Below are positions 22,591 through 32,713 of a DNA stretch of 64,000 nucleotides, piece after piece. The stretch is from the NCBI GenBank assembly GCA_001051155.2, contig JYIP02000005.1, forward strand, positions 1 through 64,000. Direction: 5' to 3'. Both the position numbers and the translations under genes were made by a program. The notes below the pieces were generated by a model. The model was not told the DNA's origin. It ran no database searches and saw nothing but the letters and a program-made list of their open reading frames with translations. The DNA comes from Chrysoporthe austroafricana. Its lineage: Eukaryota; Ascomycota; Sordariomycetes; Diaporthales; Cryphonectriaceae. Within the stretch, counting starts at the first letter, position 1, and the number at the start of each line of letters is the position of its first letter.

Positions 22591-24338
22591 ATGGGCGACG
22601 CAATGGAGCACGCAACTACCTTGGACCGTGCCAGGGAAGCAGACGATGTACGCAAGCAGCCCTGCCCTTATCTGGGAATGACCGAGCCACTGACCGCCCA
22701 GTAGCTCATCGACGCGGTGAGATCGCTCATCGTCCCCTGGATTGATGCAGCCGACCAGGCAGCGGCCACGCGGGCGACGGGAAACAGCGACGCGGCCGCC
22801 GGGCAAGATCCCGGGGCTCGCAACATACTTGTCGAGGCTTATGGTCCCGAAGCACTCGTCGAGCGGCTCGGCTTCTCCTTGCCAAAGCAGCAAGGGATGG
22901 GCCGCGCGGGCTTCCTCGATGCTGCCAGGGGCATTCTCAAGTACAGCGTCAACACGTGGGACCAGGGGTTCCTGGACAAGCTGTCCGCAAGCACCAACGC
23001 CGTATGCACGCCATGCCCGACTTCACAGCCCGACCTCACCACGCTTACTCTCGGAATCTATCTAGGTCGGAATCGCATCGGAGCTGCTGCTCTCTGTTCT
23101 CAATGCCAATGTCCGTATCTCCAAGCCGCCCGCACAGTAAAAGTTCCTCTGCTAAAACAAGTTGCCAGGTCCACGTCTACAAGGTCTCGCCCGTGCTCAC
23201 CGTGGTTGAAAAGACGACGACTCGGGACATGGCGGCGCTCCTGGGCTTCCGCGGCCCGCGCGCCGGCGGCATCTTCTGCCAGGGCGGATCGGCTTCGAAC
23301 CTGACGTCGCTTGTCACAGCCCGCAACGCGCTATACCCCGAGTGCAGGCTAAGTGGCAACGGCTCCAGGGCCTTTGTTGTCTTCACGAGCGTCTCGGGCC
23401 ACTACAGCGTCGAGAAGGCAGCCAGGACGATGGGCCTCGGCTCGGAGGCCGTCGTCAAGGTGCCTGTCGATGGCTCGGGCAGGATGGACGCGGGGGCGCT
23501 CCGCGACGCCGTGATTGCTGCTCGCAAGGCCGGAGCAACACCGCTCTATGTCAACGCAACAGCGGGCACCACGGTCCTAGGGGCATACGATCCGATAGAG
23601 GCCATCGCCGCCGTCTGTCGCGAGTTCGGCATGTGGCTGCACGTTGATGCGTCGTGGGGAGGCCCTGCCGTGTTTGCGGCGGCACACTCGCACAAGCTCG
23701 CGGGCTCTGAGCGCGCCGACTCCATCACCGTCAGCCCGCACAAAATGCTCAACGTGCCCCTGACGTGCTCCATGCTGCTGACAAACGACATTGCCGTCTT
23801 CCACCGCGCCAACACCTTGCCTGCAGGCTACCTGTTCCATGACGACGTCGGCAAGGGCGGGGGCGAGGGCGAGGGCGAGGGCGGGCACGAGACCGCCGAG
23901 GTCTGGGATTTGGCCGACTTGACACTGCAGTGCGGCCGCCGCGGCGACGCCCTCAAATTCGCCCTCGCCTGGACCTACTACGGCGCCGCCGGATTCGCGC
24001 GCCAGGTGGACCACGCCTTCGACATGGCCGCATACATGGCAACACTGATTGAGGCACATCCCGACTTTGAGCTGCTGTCCTCAAACCCGCCGCCGTGCCT
24101 GCAGGTGTGCTTTTTCTACACGCCAGGCGGGCGCGCGGCAGACTGCGCGGCAGAGAACACGGGACGGACGGTGCAGATGGCCAAGAAGCTGATAGACAGG
24201 GGGTTTATGGTGGACTATGCGGGGGGAGGCCGGGGCAAATTCTTCAGGGTTGTGATGAACTGCCAGATATTGCGAAGCACAGTAGAAGGTCTGGTCAGAG
24301 CGCTGGAGGGCGTCGGCGCAGAGCTACCGCTTTCATAG
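22591..24338 (+). CDS. PLP-dependent group II decarboxylase, candidate aspartate 1-decarboxylase (beta-alanine supply)
   Basis: Four exons are proposed: 22,591-22,647, 22,705-23,001, 23,066-23,110 and 23,169-24,338, giving 522 aa, a normal length for this family. The PLP lysine is K325 in SPHKML, with HYS (H212) and HVDASWGG (D293) as further cofactor motifs, and LQCGRRGD and FFRVV near the C-terminus. This is the GAD/CSAD/aspartate-decarboxylase fold. Eukaryotic members make beta-alanine from aspartate (insect ADC; fungal DtxS4 in destruxin biosynthesis), which is what PanC needs. Specificity cannot be read from sequence, so glutamate or cysteine sulfinate remain possible. Intron 1 (57 nt, GTACGC, CTGAC branch, TAG) removes an in-frame TAG; intron 3 has a weak donor, GTCCGT. 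A Gly/Glu-rich insert occupies about residues 360-372. The 3' end is convergent with panC. Confidence 0.88.
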
Positions 24339-25136
24339 TTCGTATCTGAATACTCCTTTGCGCAACTCTGGAGTGGTCGCAATCGGGGGCTACATCATCC
24401 AGGTATCCAGTATCATAGACATGGAGGCTCAAGATATATTCTCGTATGTCCCGCACAGTTTGCGCTCGTCATGCTGATGATTGGTCCCTACAGTGCCGCG
24501 AGATTCCATGTTCCCGAGCCTACACAATCCAAGATGCTTGGCCTCACGTAGGTCTGGGCTGACCCGCGGCATGTGTCGGAGCTGCCGCGGAGTTATCGCC
24601 TGTGGTAATTGGCAGGCTGAGCAGAGGTGCACCGGACACATGAACTATCGTACAAGATTTTTTGAAAGAGCACGAGGAGATCCCCGTGAGTTCACTGAAC
24701 AAAAGAATGGGCCATAGCACGCTAAAGAGCGCTAGCACGTTCGCATGCAACGGCCGTGCCCCATTGTCCCTGTTGGTACCATGAGACATTGCTCGAGAGG
24801 AACACATGATGATGGCGTGCGTGGGCATATATCTTCTGGATGCCACAAGAAACCATCAGCGTTGCATGAAGGCCGGGGATGACCGAGACTGCTTCAATGA
24901 CGAAACTGACCGAGGACGAAACAGTGCCTATGGTCGGAGTGAGCTGTGGTGTGACAATCAAGCTACGAAAAACAAGCACGATGGTCCTGTGGGGCTCCCG
25001 GGCAACAAGTTCGACCCGAATTACATATTTACTGACATTCATGGCAGCGGAAGCCCCAGAATTGGGAGCACACGAACAGCAACTCGCGACAATGAAAGAG
25101 GCCCAACACATTCAAAGTGTGTGATTATAGTCGTGT
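24339..25136. other. Convergent intergenic region (decarboxylase / panC)
   Basis: This 798-bp region lies between two convergent stop codons. It has ORFs on both strands (the longest 129 codons, minus, 25,111-24,722), but their proteins are unlike any family I know and they lack gene context. It is probably 3' UTRs plus spacer. Confidence 0.5.
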
Positions 25137-26195
25137 CTATCCACCAAGCCTCTCTAGGATAATGTTGTCAATAAGACGGACAGCAGGTCCCCCACTGAGC
25201 CCCAAGTCTTCTCCTGGCTGCGGTGTCTCAACCGGAACCATGATGATGGCACCACTAAGGATGGCCCCCTCCTCGGGGTTGATTTGCGTGACTTCGGCCA
25301 TGGTGTTCGGATCGGCGAGTGACAGGTAGTCCACCTCGAAACGGACCCTGCTTTCAGGCGGCATGTTCGATTGACGACCAAGTGTCTCTGTCACAACTTC
25401 GATCGCCGAGCCTAGGATGGTCTCGCGTTCCGTGGCACCACCTTGGTACTGCCTCGCTGCAGCTTGCAACGCCCGGCTGAGAACGGAAGCTACAGGCCGC
25501 CGCCTCTCGCCCAGGTAGACGTTCCGTGAGCTCATCGCCAAGCCGTCCGGCTCGCGCTCGGTCGGGCAGATTGTAATATCTAATGGGAGGAAGAAGTCTC
25601 TGGCCATCTTCTTGATGACGACAGTCTGCTGGACGTCTTTTTGGCCAAAGTACGCCTTGTCGGGCTGGACAATGTTGAACAGCTTCATACAGATCGTAGC
25701 AACACCACGGAAGAGAGTCGGGCGGCTCGCACCCTCGAGGACTTCGCTCACCGGAGTCAAGGTTACGAAGCTCCCTTTGGACTCGACCTCCTGACCGGGA
25801 ACGCCCGAGGGATACATGTCCTTGGCTGTCGGTGCGAAAACAGCGCTGATGCGGCCGACACTGGTGCCTTCCTGCTCTAGTTGGCGGTTAAGCTCGGCCA
25901 GGACAGAGCAATCGGACTCCCAGGTCTTTGGGTACGACCCCAAGTCTTCCTTGGCGCCAAATTGGGTCGGATTAACAAAGATACTGACCACAACGTGGTC
26001 GGTCTCCCGGGCGGCGGCGCGGATAAGGCTAAGGTGGCCGTGGTGTAAAGCTCCCATGGTGGGTACAAAGCCAACGGCGCTCTTCCCGAGGAAAAGCGGG
26101 CGGCGCCATGATCGGACTGAGTCCGGAGTCCGGAGAATGCGAATGGGAGTTGAGGCGATTGTCTCGCAGGAGGCTCGACGTGCAGCAGAAACCAT
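25137..26195 (-). CDS. panC: Pantothenate synthetase (pantoate-beta-alanine ligase, PanC)
   Basis: EC 6.3.2.1: joins pantoate and beta-alanine with ATP through a pantoyl-adenylate. The single-exon protein has 352 aa. The start is the ATG at 26,195; the open frame extends to a GTG at 26,234, which is not a usual eukaryotic start. Motifs of the nucleotidyltransferase fold are clear: PTMGALHHGHLSLI with HHGH at 51-54, FVNPTQFGAKEDL at 74-85, DKAYFGQKDVQQ at 179-190 and the KMSKS-like MSSRN at 221-225. The N-terminal 30 residues are Arg-rich with little acid, a weak hint of an organellar signal. An extra loop after about residue 104 is typical of fungal enzymes. The gene diverges from the MFS transporter gene across 723 bp. 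It is the last step of the pathway encoded by this cluster. Confidence 0.97.
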   Translation of the reverse strand: MVSAARRASCETIASTPIRILRTPDSVRSWRRPLFLGKSAVGFVPTMGALHHGHLSLIRAAARETDHVVVSIFVNPTQFGAKEDLGSYPKTWESDCSVLAELNRQLEQEGTSVGRISAVFAPTAKDMYPSGVPGQEVESKGSFVTLTPVSEVLEGASRPTLFRGVATICMKLFNIVQPDKAYFGQKDVQQTVVIKKMARDFFLPLDITICPTEREPDGLAMSSRNVYLGERRRPVASVLSRALQAAARQYQGGATERETILGSAIEVVTETLGRQSNMPPESRVRFEVDYLSLADPNTMAEVTQINPEEGAILSGAIIMVPVETPQPGEDLGLSGGPAVRLIDNIILERLGG

Positions 26196-26918
26196 AGTGC
26201 GAAAATGGCGAGTCCGCCAATTTCCGGCTAGCACGGCCGTAGATGGAGGGAAAGGTGTTCACCTCGGAGACCAAGAGCCCTCGTTAGAAGCCCCTGAGTG
26301 CCAGTGTTTATAGTGTTATGTGATTGGCACCGTTGTGAAAGCGTGATTTCGCAAAAGATGATTGCACCACGATCGCGGTCGATCTTTCGTCTCAGAGAAA
26401 ACATCAATCCGCATTCATCCAAATCTCTTCCGGATCTAGCCGCTGCCGGTCAAATTTATCTGGGATACGGGCAGGCACTGACACTCCGCTGTCGGCACTG
26501 ATAGACCCCCGTGCAAAAGCTTTGGCGTGATGAGCGCCCCGGTAAGACCCGGCAAGGGTAAGTCTCTGAGTGAGTAAGGCCGAAGGCTTCGAGTCTGCCG
26601 AGTCTGCCTTCCTATCTTTGCGCTCGGTCCAAAGAGCAGCCGCCTGCACGGTCCTTTTGGGCCCTGACCCTGGTAGAATTCGGGCAAAAACAAACTAACG
26701 ATACATCAAAGCCGCGTCGCGTTGGCTCGCAGAAGCCCCGCGACGGCAGTTTGTGATCATGGAGCAAATGGCATTGATCATTCTGCTTCGTCACTTGCCA
26801 AGCGACGTATCCAGCCGGCATCGATCGCGACCCCTTCGCAAAACATCGCTTCCGACAACATCGAAACGCCCCTCCGTTCTGACTGGGGCTGTCCCGACGA
26901 TAGACAACTGAACAGATT
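26196..26918. promoter_or_regulatory. Bidirectional promoter region panC / MFS transporter
   Basis: It lies between divergent start codons. TTCCGG occurs at 26,222-26,227 and 26,428-26,433, the second within CGG-N6-CCG (26,431-26,442). TTCCGG also occurs in the panB/decarboxylase promoter near 22,168. Such CGG/CCG pairs are typical of Zn2Cys6 operators, but their use here is unproven. Confidence 0.5.
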
Positions 26919-28296
26919 ATGCCCGAAAAGCTCGAAAATGAGGCACCAGCGGGATCCAGACTCGCGGGCCTAGACGGTCGCACTCCTTCCGAAGCACAGG
27001 AGGTTAGCAACGAGGTCGCGCAGATAAGAAACGAGAAGGACCAACCGCCAGATGGTGGTTTGCGTGCTTGGCTACAAGTCGTCGGGTCGTTCTGTCTATT
27101 TTGGAATACATGGTAAGTCATTCAGCTCGTATGGAGGATTCCAATGCTAACCCAAGGATTGTAGGGGCGTGCTTAATGTTTTTGGGGTCTACCAGACCTA
27201 CTATCAAAACGACCTTCTTCGAGACATATCGCCCTCGGCCATTTCATGGATCGGCTCCATCCAGTCCTGTCTTTTGCTATTAGTCAGCGTCATTGCCGGG
27301 CCTTTATACGACAAAGGATATCTGCGCTCCTTGCTGGTCTCTGGAAGCTTCCTGGTGGTTGTGGGGATGATCGCAACGAGCCTGTGCGAGAAGTACTGGC
27401 AATTCTTGCTAGCACAGGCTATCTGCATGGGGCTGGGCATAGGCCTGCTGTACATCCCCTCCGTCGCAGTCGTCCCGCAGTACTTTGAGCGGCGCAAGGC
27501 TCTTGCTATGGGGCTCGTGGCTGCCGGATCAAGTTGCGGAGGTATCGTCAACTCCGTCGTCTTCACACAGCTGCAGCCAAAGATCGGTTTCGGGTGGACG
27601 TTGCGGGTTCAAGCGCTGATCTCTCTTCTGACGCTGTCTATCGCCACCGTCGTGCTTCGCCGTCGGGAGCCTCTATCGGCAGAGATTAAGACACTCCTCG
27701 AGCTGTCTGCATTCAGAGAGAAGCCTTACCTATTCTACTGTCTCGCAATGATCACGACAAACATTGCCTTCTTCATGCCAGTATTTTATGTGCAGTCGTA
27801 TGCCTTGGCACATGGGCTGGCCGGACAATCCATTGCGCTCTATCTCGTCACCATCTTGACCGCAACCTCGGTGATCGGGCGTGTCGCGCCGTCATTGATC
27901 GCTAACAAGATTGGTCCCGTGCAGACGTTGTTCTGCTGCGTCGCCTGCACGGGCATCACGGTGTTTGCATGGATAGGCACCAAGACAGGCTGGGGCAACA
28001 TCGCCTTTGCGGCCTTTTTTGGATTCTTCTCTGGTGGCATCGTCGCACTGCCGCCCGTAGTCTTGTCCAGCTTTACAAAGGACTCGAGCAGACTTGGCAC
28101 CAGGCTTGGTATGTCAGCGGTGCTCAATGCAATTGGGTCACTGATAGGCGCCCCAATTGGCGGAGCGATTCTGAACGCGACGGGAAGTTATCTGGGAATC
28201 CAGCTTTGTGCTGGAAGCAGCGTCGTGGCCACTGCTGGTTTCCTTTTGGCTTTGCGGTTCTCCCTGACAGGCAAGAAAGTCCTTGCCAAGGCGTAG
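26919..28296 (+). CDS. MFS transporter, monocarboxylate transporter (MCT)-like
   Basis: Exons are 26,919-27,112 and 27,165-28,296. The 52-nt intron has donor GTAAGT, branch GCTAAC and acceptor GTAG, and splits the Trp codon of NTWGVLNVFG. The product is 441 aa. After a polar N-terminus comes PDGGLRAWLQVVGSF (44-58), the hallmark of fungal MCT-like permeases. About twelve hydrophobic segments follow, with a loop carrying YFERRKALAMG. The family moves monocarboxylates (lactate, pyruvate, riboflavin, nicotinate-type acids) by proton symport. In this cluster, pantothenate, pantoate, beta-alanine or the final product are plausible cargoes, and export or uptake cannot be told apart. It shares a divergent promoter with panC and is followed by panE in the same direction. 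Confidence 0.92.
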
Positions 28297-29117
28297 GACA
28301 GCGATGAACGAGTCACCCTCCATTATTGTACTGGGTGCATGGCCCGAGCACTTCCGAGAGAGGGACCGAGCAGACCGTCTCAAAGTCGGGCAGAGACTCC
28401 ATGTTCATGTTAGATAGAGGACTGCTTGGACACCACCATTGTGGTGTTCACGATACGACATGATGGCGTAGTCAGGGTGCAATACGTAATGTGTAATTGC
28501 CCGGGGCAAACTTGTTTGTCAACAACCTTAGTGTCGCAGGAAAGGCATGGTCTTGGCAATCCCAACAACTGTATTAGTAATCTAGCTGTGTGCTCTATAT
28601 CAAAGCTGCAGAGAGGGGTAACCAACACCACAACAACAACCAGAATAACAACGTTCTCAATCGCAACACTTTATTGCTGCTCATTTTCATGACTTGTCGC
28701 TCCCGCACGCCCCAGTGCGACACTCAGGCTCAAGTGCCTTTCCTAGCGTTCTACGATCATGCGCGCCACGTCTTGTCTTCCGAGCCTAGCCAGAAAGCGT
28801 GACTGGAGGGGCGCATTGTGCCGCAACGGGATGGAATAACATACATATGCAGACGAATCGGACGGCAGCTTGTTCTTCACCTCGCCGAAACTATTCGCCG
28901 GTCCTGTTAAATAATAGGTTTTAACCTCTCCAATCGGGCCCACACTCGACTGCAGCCATATTTCACAAAACCCCTTCGCTACAGATCCGTCTGATCGCAC
29001 CACCGTCCAAACCTCACGGCGAGACCAGCGAGGCTTCGGTGAATTAAGCACCACGCCCACGAAACCTCTGTCAGGACTCAGTCCGTCCCAAACCTTCCCG
29101 CCAGACCCAGCCTCACG
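28297..29117. promoter_or_regulatory. Intergenic region MFS / panE (panE promoter)
   Basis: This 821-bp region separates two co-directional genes. It should hold the MFS 3' UTR and the panE promoter. A CAA/ACA-rich stretch lies at 28,620-28,660. The antisense ORF at 29,216-28,743 overlaps the panE start and has no recognisable protein. Confidence 0.5.
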
Positions 29118-30506
29118 ATGCTGGCAAGTCAACAATCCCGATTCGTGCTCCGCGGGAGTCGGAGGATAGCCGCGTGGCGTCTGCAGACAATGACGCCAGG
29201 GAATCGACACATGCATGCCATCTCAGAGACGCCGGTAGCCTGGCTCAGGAAGATCGTGGGGGACAGCAGCGATGCCCCAACGCTCTTCGCCTGGACAGCC
29301 GCCAACCTCAACCGTGGGCCCACGTTACCGCTTGTGGCTGACAAGAAAGCTACAGCCGACGACCTTCTACCCACCAGGAATGAGCCAGGGCGGATTTTCA
29401 TAGTGGGGGTTGGGAACCTGGGCCGCTTGTTTGCCAGCGGTCTGGCGAAGCTTCCGGGGAAACCGCCCATCACCTTGGTAGTCCACCGCAAGGCGCTCCT
29501 GGAGCAGTGGACTTCGTGCCCGGGCATCGACATTTGGCGAGACGGACGGATGGAGCGCTCGATGGACCTCGACATGGAGTGGTGGACCACCGAGAAGCCT
29601 CCGACGGGTCCCGTTCAGGAGCTTGCCCCCGTCACGAACCTCATTCTGGCCACCAAGGCCTCGGATGCCATGCCGCAGGTCGACAGGCTGAGGCGCTATC
29701 TCGACAAAAGATCGACAGTGGTCTTTGTACAGAATGGCATGTGCAAGCTTTGGCCGCCGGTTGGAGAGCTCTATCAGAGTTATCGTTTCCCAGGCAACAC
29801 GGGTCCGAGCTGGCTTGCGTGCGTGACGACCCATGGATTGACATCGTTGGGTCCCTTCAGCAGCAATCACGCGTCAGCAGGCAAAGTGTCTACCGGAGCG
29901 GTCAGCCTGAACCCGGGGAATGGCGATGCACACCGTTATATGCAGGCTCAGATGGCTCGAGCAGCTGATCTCTCGGGCGAGGCCGTCTCCATGGCAGATC
30001 TCTGGGTTTTGCAACTTGAGAAACTGGTCATCAATTCGGTCATCAATCCCTTGACAGCGGTGCTGGACTGCAAAAATGGAGAACTGTTCATCGATCGCGA
30101 CGATATGCTCCACGAGCTAGTCGACAAGCTTATCAGGGAAGCAAGCGTAATTCTCACCGAGATGGCACAAGGTCCTGCGAGCGCCGACATCCTCGCCAGC
30201 AGCAATCGCGACCTGTCTTCCCAGGGCAGCTTGACACGGGACGCTCTCAGACACCGATTCAGTTTTTCTAGTCTTCGCAAAATGGTCTATGAGGTCGGCC
30301 GTAAAGTGGGAGAGAATACCAGCTCCATGCTCCAGGATGTACGGGCAGGCAGGCAGACTGAGATCCAAGATTTCAATGGGTGGTTCGTTGAGACTGCCAG
30401 GATTCTGGGCCTGCCAGACGAGGTATCAACACATCAGAAGCTTGTGTCGACTGTCGAGGATGGCCACAGGTTCTCCAGGAAACAGCTCGTCGAGTACTGT
30501 GTCTGA
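29118..30506 (+). CDS. panE: Ketopantoate reductase (2-dehydropantoate 2-reductase, PanE), probably mitochondrial
   Basis: EC 1.1.1.169: reduces ketopantoate to (R)-pantoate with NADPH. The single exon encodes 462 aa. The N-terminal Rossmann motif GVGNLG is at 97-102 and VFVQNGM at 202-208. The C-terminal helical domain has EKLVINSVINP, with K302, N306 and N310 matching the K176/N180/N184 spacing of E. coli PanE. It also has NTSSMLQDVRAGRQTEI (400-416), with the active-site Ser and E415. The 90-residue extension before the Rossmann fold begins with Arg-rich, acid-free sequence, which resembles a mitochondrial presequence. The gene is convergent with the regulator gene, with only 97 bp between the stop codons. 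All family catalytic residues are present. Other ketopantoate reductase-like proteins with unknown substrates exist in fungi, but the neighbours make PanE the best call. Confidence 0.94.
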   Translation: MLASQQSRFVLRGSRRIAAWRLQTMTPGNRHMHAISETPVAWLRKIVGDSSDAPTLFAWTAANLNRGPTLPLVADKKATADDLLPTRNEPGRIFIVGVGNLGRLFASGLAKLPGKPPITLVVHRKALLEQWTSCPGIDIWRDGRMERSMDLDMEWWTTEKPPTGPVQELAPVTNLILATKASDAMPQVDRLRRYLDKRSTVVFVQNGMCKLWPPVGELYQSYRFPGNTGPSWLACVTTHGLTSLGPFSSNHASAGKVSTGAVSLNPGNGDAHRYMQAQMARAADLSGEAVSMADLWVLQLEKLVINSVINPLTAVLDCKNGELFIDRDDMLHELVDKLIREASVILTEMAQGPASADILASSNRDLSSQGSLTRDALRHRFSFSSLRKMVYEVGRKVGENTSSMLQDVRAGRQTEIQDFNGWFVETARILGLPDEVSTHQKLVSTVEDGHRFSRKQLVEYCV

Positions 30507-30603
30507 CCAAGCTGATAAGTTGTTATGTGCCTTGCGATACCTCAATGGAGTAGACATGAAGCAAATTTCGTCAAATACGCGGCTGCCATAAACAAGCCGC
30601 CCT

Positions 30604-32713
30604 TTATATTACGTTGTTTCTAAATTCTGATAAAAACTGCTTGGCTACCACGTGGACATCCTCAAACTTTTCTACCTGCGATAGTAGCAATCTCGCGGTG
30701 TAGTCGACACTTTTCGCGTCCCGCTCTTTCTCGAACGCGTACTTGTACGTCCTCAAGCACCGGACCGCCTGTAACAGTATCACGGGCACAAAGGGGTGCA
30801 TCTTTGGTTCAGTGTTAGGCAAGTTGGCCAGAGCTCCCGGGGACCGGTGCGGATCGTGGAAATCGATGGACCAGGACAAAGTGTTGTGACTCACATTGAA
30901 ACAGCTAGCCTGGGGCAGAGTGCTCGCAAGCTGCGTCATGCTGACAATCGCGTCATAGGTTTTGTTGAGTTGCTCCTCATCATAGCCTATGTGCTCTATT
31001 GAGGTCTCGAGCAGGTGCACGACACACGCGAAGCTCAGCAGACGCGTTAAGACGTGTAACGGACGGGAAATGGGGACCGAGTGCCGTGCGTAAGAGCGCA
31101 ACCGCGTGTCGAGAAACTCGGTGAGCCAGTTGTGGCGGCCCAAGCACTGATTCTTGTCGAGTGTACCTGGCGAGACATTGCCATTGGCTTTGCCACTGGC
31201 ACTTGAGATCGCCGCGAGCCGTCTATGAGTGAGGCACCTGCCGTAAATTGTGCTTATCGTCAGACTTTCCGCGAAATCGGACGTCGATGTCGCCTCGAGG
31301 CTCCGAAGTGCGTCGGCGAGGCAGTACCTGGGACCAGGTTCGCACGCTTCAAATGCAGATTCAGAGGACGGAAGCCTCAGGTGTGCCTTTAAACCACAAG
31401 GAAAGTCCGGAGATCAGCCGCAGCCCTGCAAAGGCAAGAGCCAGTGGGGTTGTACAGGAATTTGGTATCCTACCGATTCTTCCTGGAGTGTGAAGAGACA
31501 GTGATCAAGGGTATTAATCATGCGATCGAAGCAGAACGCGACCCAGAATGTACGCCCTCGCTCTTCTTTCAAGCTCACGTCTGCATACGATCCTTGCGAG
31601 GGTGGTATCAAATGCCGGATGGTGTCTGAACTCGGGTCGACCGCATCTTCGTAGTTGAGACGGGCAGACAATACTAGGCGCAAAGGCCGGGCCGCTGAAT
31701 GTATTGCCACATGCATGCCCGCCCGAATGAACTCGCAGTGGCCCACGATCAGCCATGCCTGTATTTGTTCCAGATCCGCATCGTTTGCTGCCCACAGATG
31801 GGCCTGGTCGCCCCCTTCAAGTGTGTGTAAGAGCTGCCTCGTCTGAGCGTAAAGACTCTCGTACATGTCTTGAAATCGCGGACACAGCGCCGCTGCGAGC
31901 GTCCAAACCGCGGACCGGAGACAGGCCTGGCTAGGCGTGGGCATATCGAGATCGACCCACGAGTGAAAGCGATTTCTCTGTAGCATAGGCATGAAAGGAT
32001 GCGCTCTTTCGAAAAATGTGGCCTCGCTACCGAACAGTCGTGAATTAGCAGATGAGATCTTCATCTAGCAGGCGTATGCATTGCCGGAAGACGAAACTTA
32101 CAGGTCGGCCTTCAGTAGTTTGTCGAGGGCCAATCCCGCTTGGACCATTGGGTTCAGGGGCAGGGAAGGAATCGGCGAGGCTGCTTGGAAGCCAAGGTTC
32201 TGGGAGGATAATGTTAGGTCCAACCACTCCATAAAGTTCGGCTCGGGGAGCGGTTCCCAGCCTTGGCCAAAATCTTGGTCCGCCTCAGCCAGGAGACCGC
32301 TCCCGTTGTCGTCGTCGTGGTAGATCTCGAGACCAGACTCGGAGCTTGTGATGGCTACCTCGATAGGCCTCGTCTCTGGAGACTCTGGAGTGTTCCTTTG
32401 ATCTCCCATTTGCCGTGCGGCAAGTTGCTGCTCGAGAGTCGCTGAACACACAATCAGTATATGTCGTTTCATGAGCATTAGGATCGAGTGGTGGAATGTA
32501 GACGCAGGTGGGGGTAGTCCTACCGACCTGGGCCTTGAGACGGCCGAGCTCGCCCTTCTTGGGCCCTCTTCGAAACGTTCCCTGGATGAAGAAGCATTCC
32601 AGGCCGTTCTTCTGGCACGTCCCACACGCGGGACGGATCTTATCACACTTGATCTTACGACAGTGGCACTGCTTACAAGCTGTGGTGATGCTTGGTGATT
32701 TAGCTTTGGCCAT
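30604..32713 (-). CDS. Zn2Cys6 transcription factor with fungal-specific transcription factor domain (cluster regulator)
   Basis: Proposed exons on the minus strand are 32,713-32,524, 32,441-32,102, 32,026-31,474 and 31,386-30,604, giving 621 aa. The binuclear zinc cluster is C13-x2-C16-x6-C23-x6-C30-x2-C33-x6-C40. It is followed by a basic linker and a short coiled coil (RLKAQVATLEQQLAAR). The middle homology region contains FFERAHPFMPML and RTFWVAFCFDRM, then LRLPSSESAFE and SLTISTIYGRCLTHRR, all typical of fungal_trans domains. Introns 1 and 2 have GT-AG ends with good branch sites. Intron 3 (87 nt, 31,387-31,473) uses donor GTAGGA and an AAG acceptor; the stronger upstream CAG would put a TGA in frame. 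Binding sites are probably CGG/CCG pairs in the divergent promoters. It is the only regulator in the cluster. Confidence 0.88.

Noticed and set aside
22591..24338. Decarboxylase as a pseudogene because of the in-frame TAG
   Set aside because: A 57-nt segment with donor, branch and acceptor signals removes the TAG, and the spliced N-terminus fits the family. The rest of the frame and all motifs are intact.
24722..25111. 129-codon minus ORF between the decarboxylase and panC
   Set aside because: No recognisable domain, no gene context, and it lies in a convergent 3' region.
26196..26234. PanC start at the upstream GTG
   Set aside because: GTG is not a normal eukaryotic nuclear start. The ATG at 26,195 is in frame and leaves a complete enzyme.
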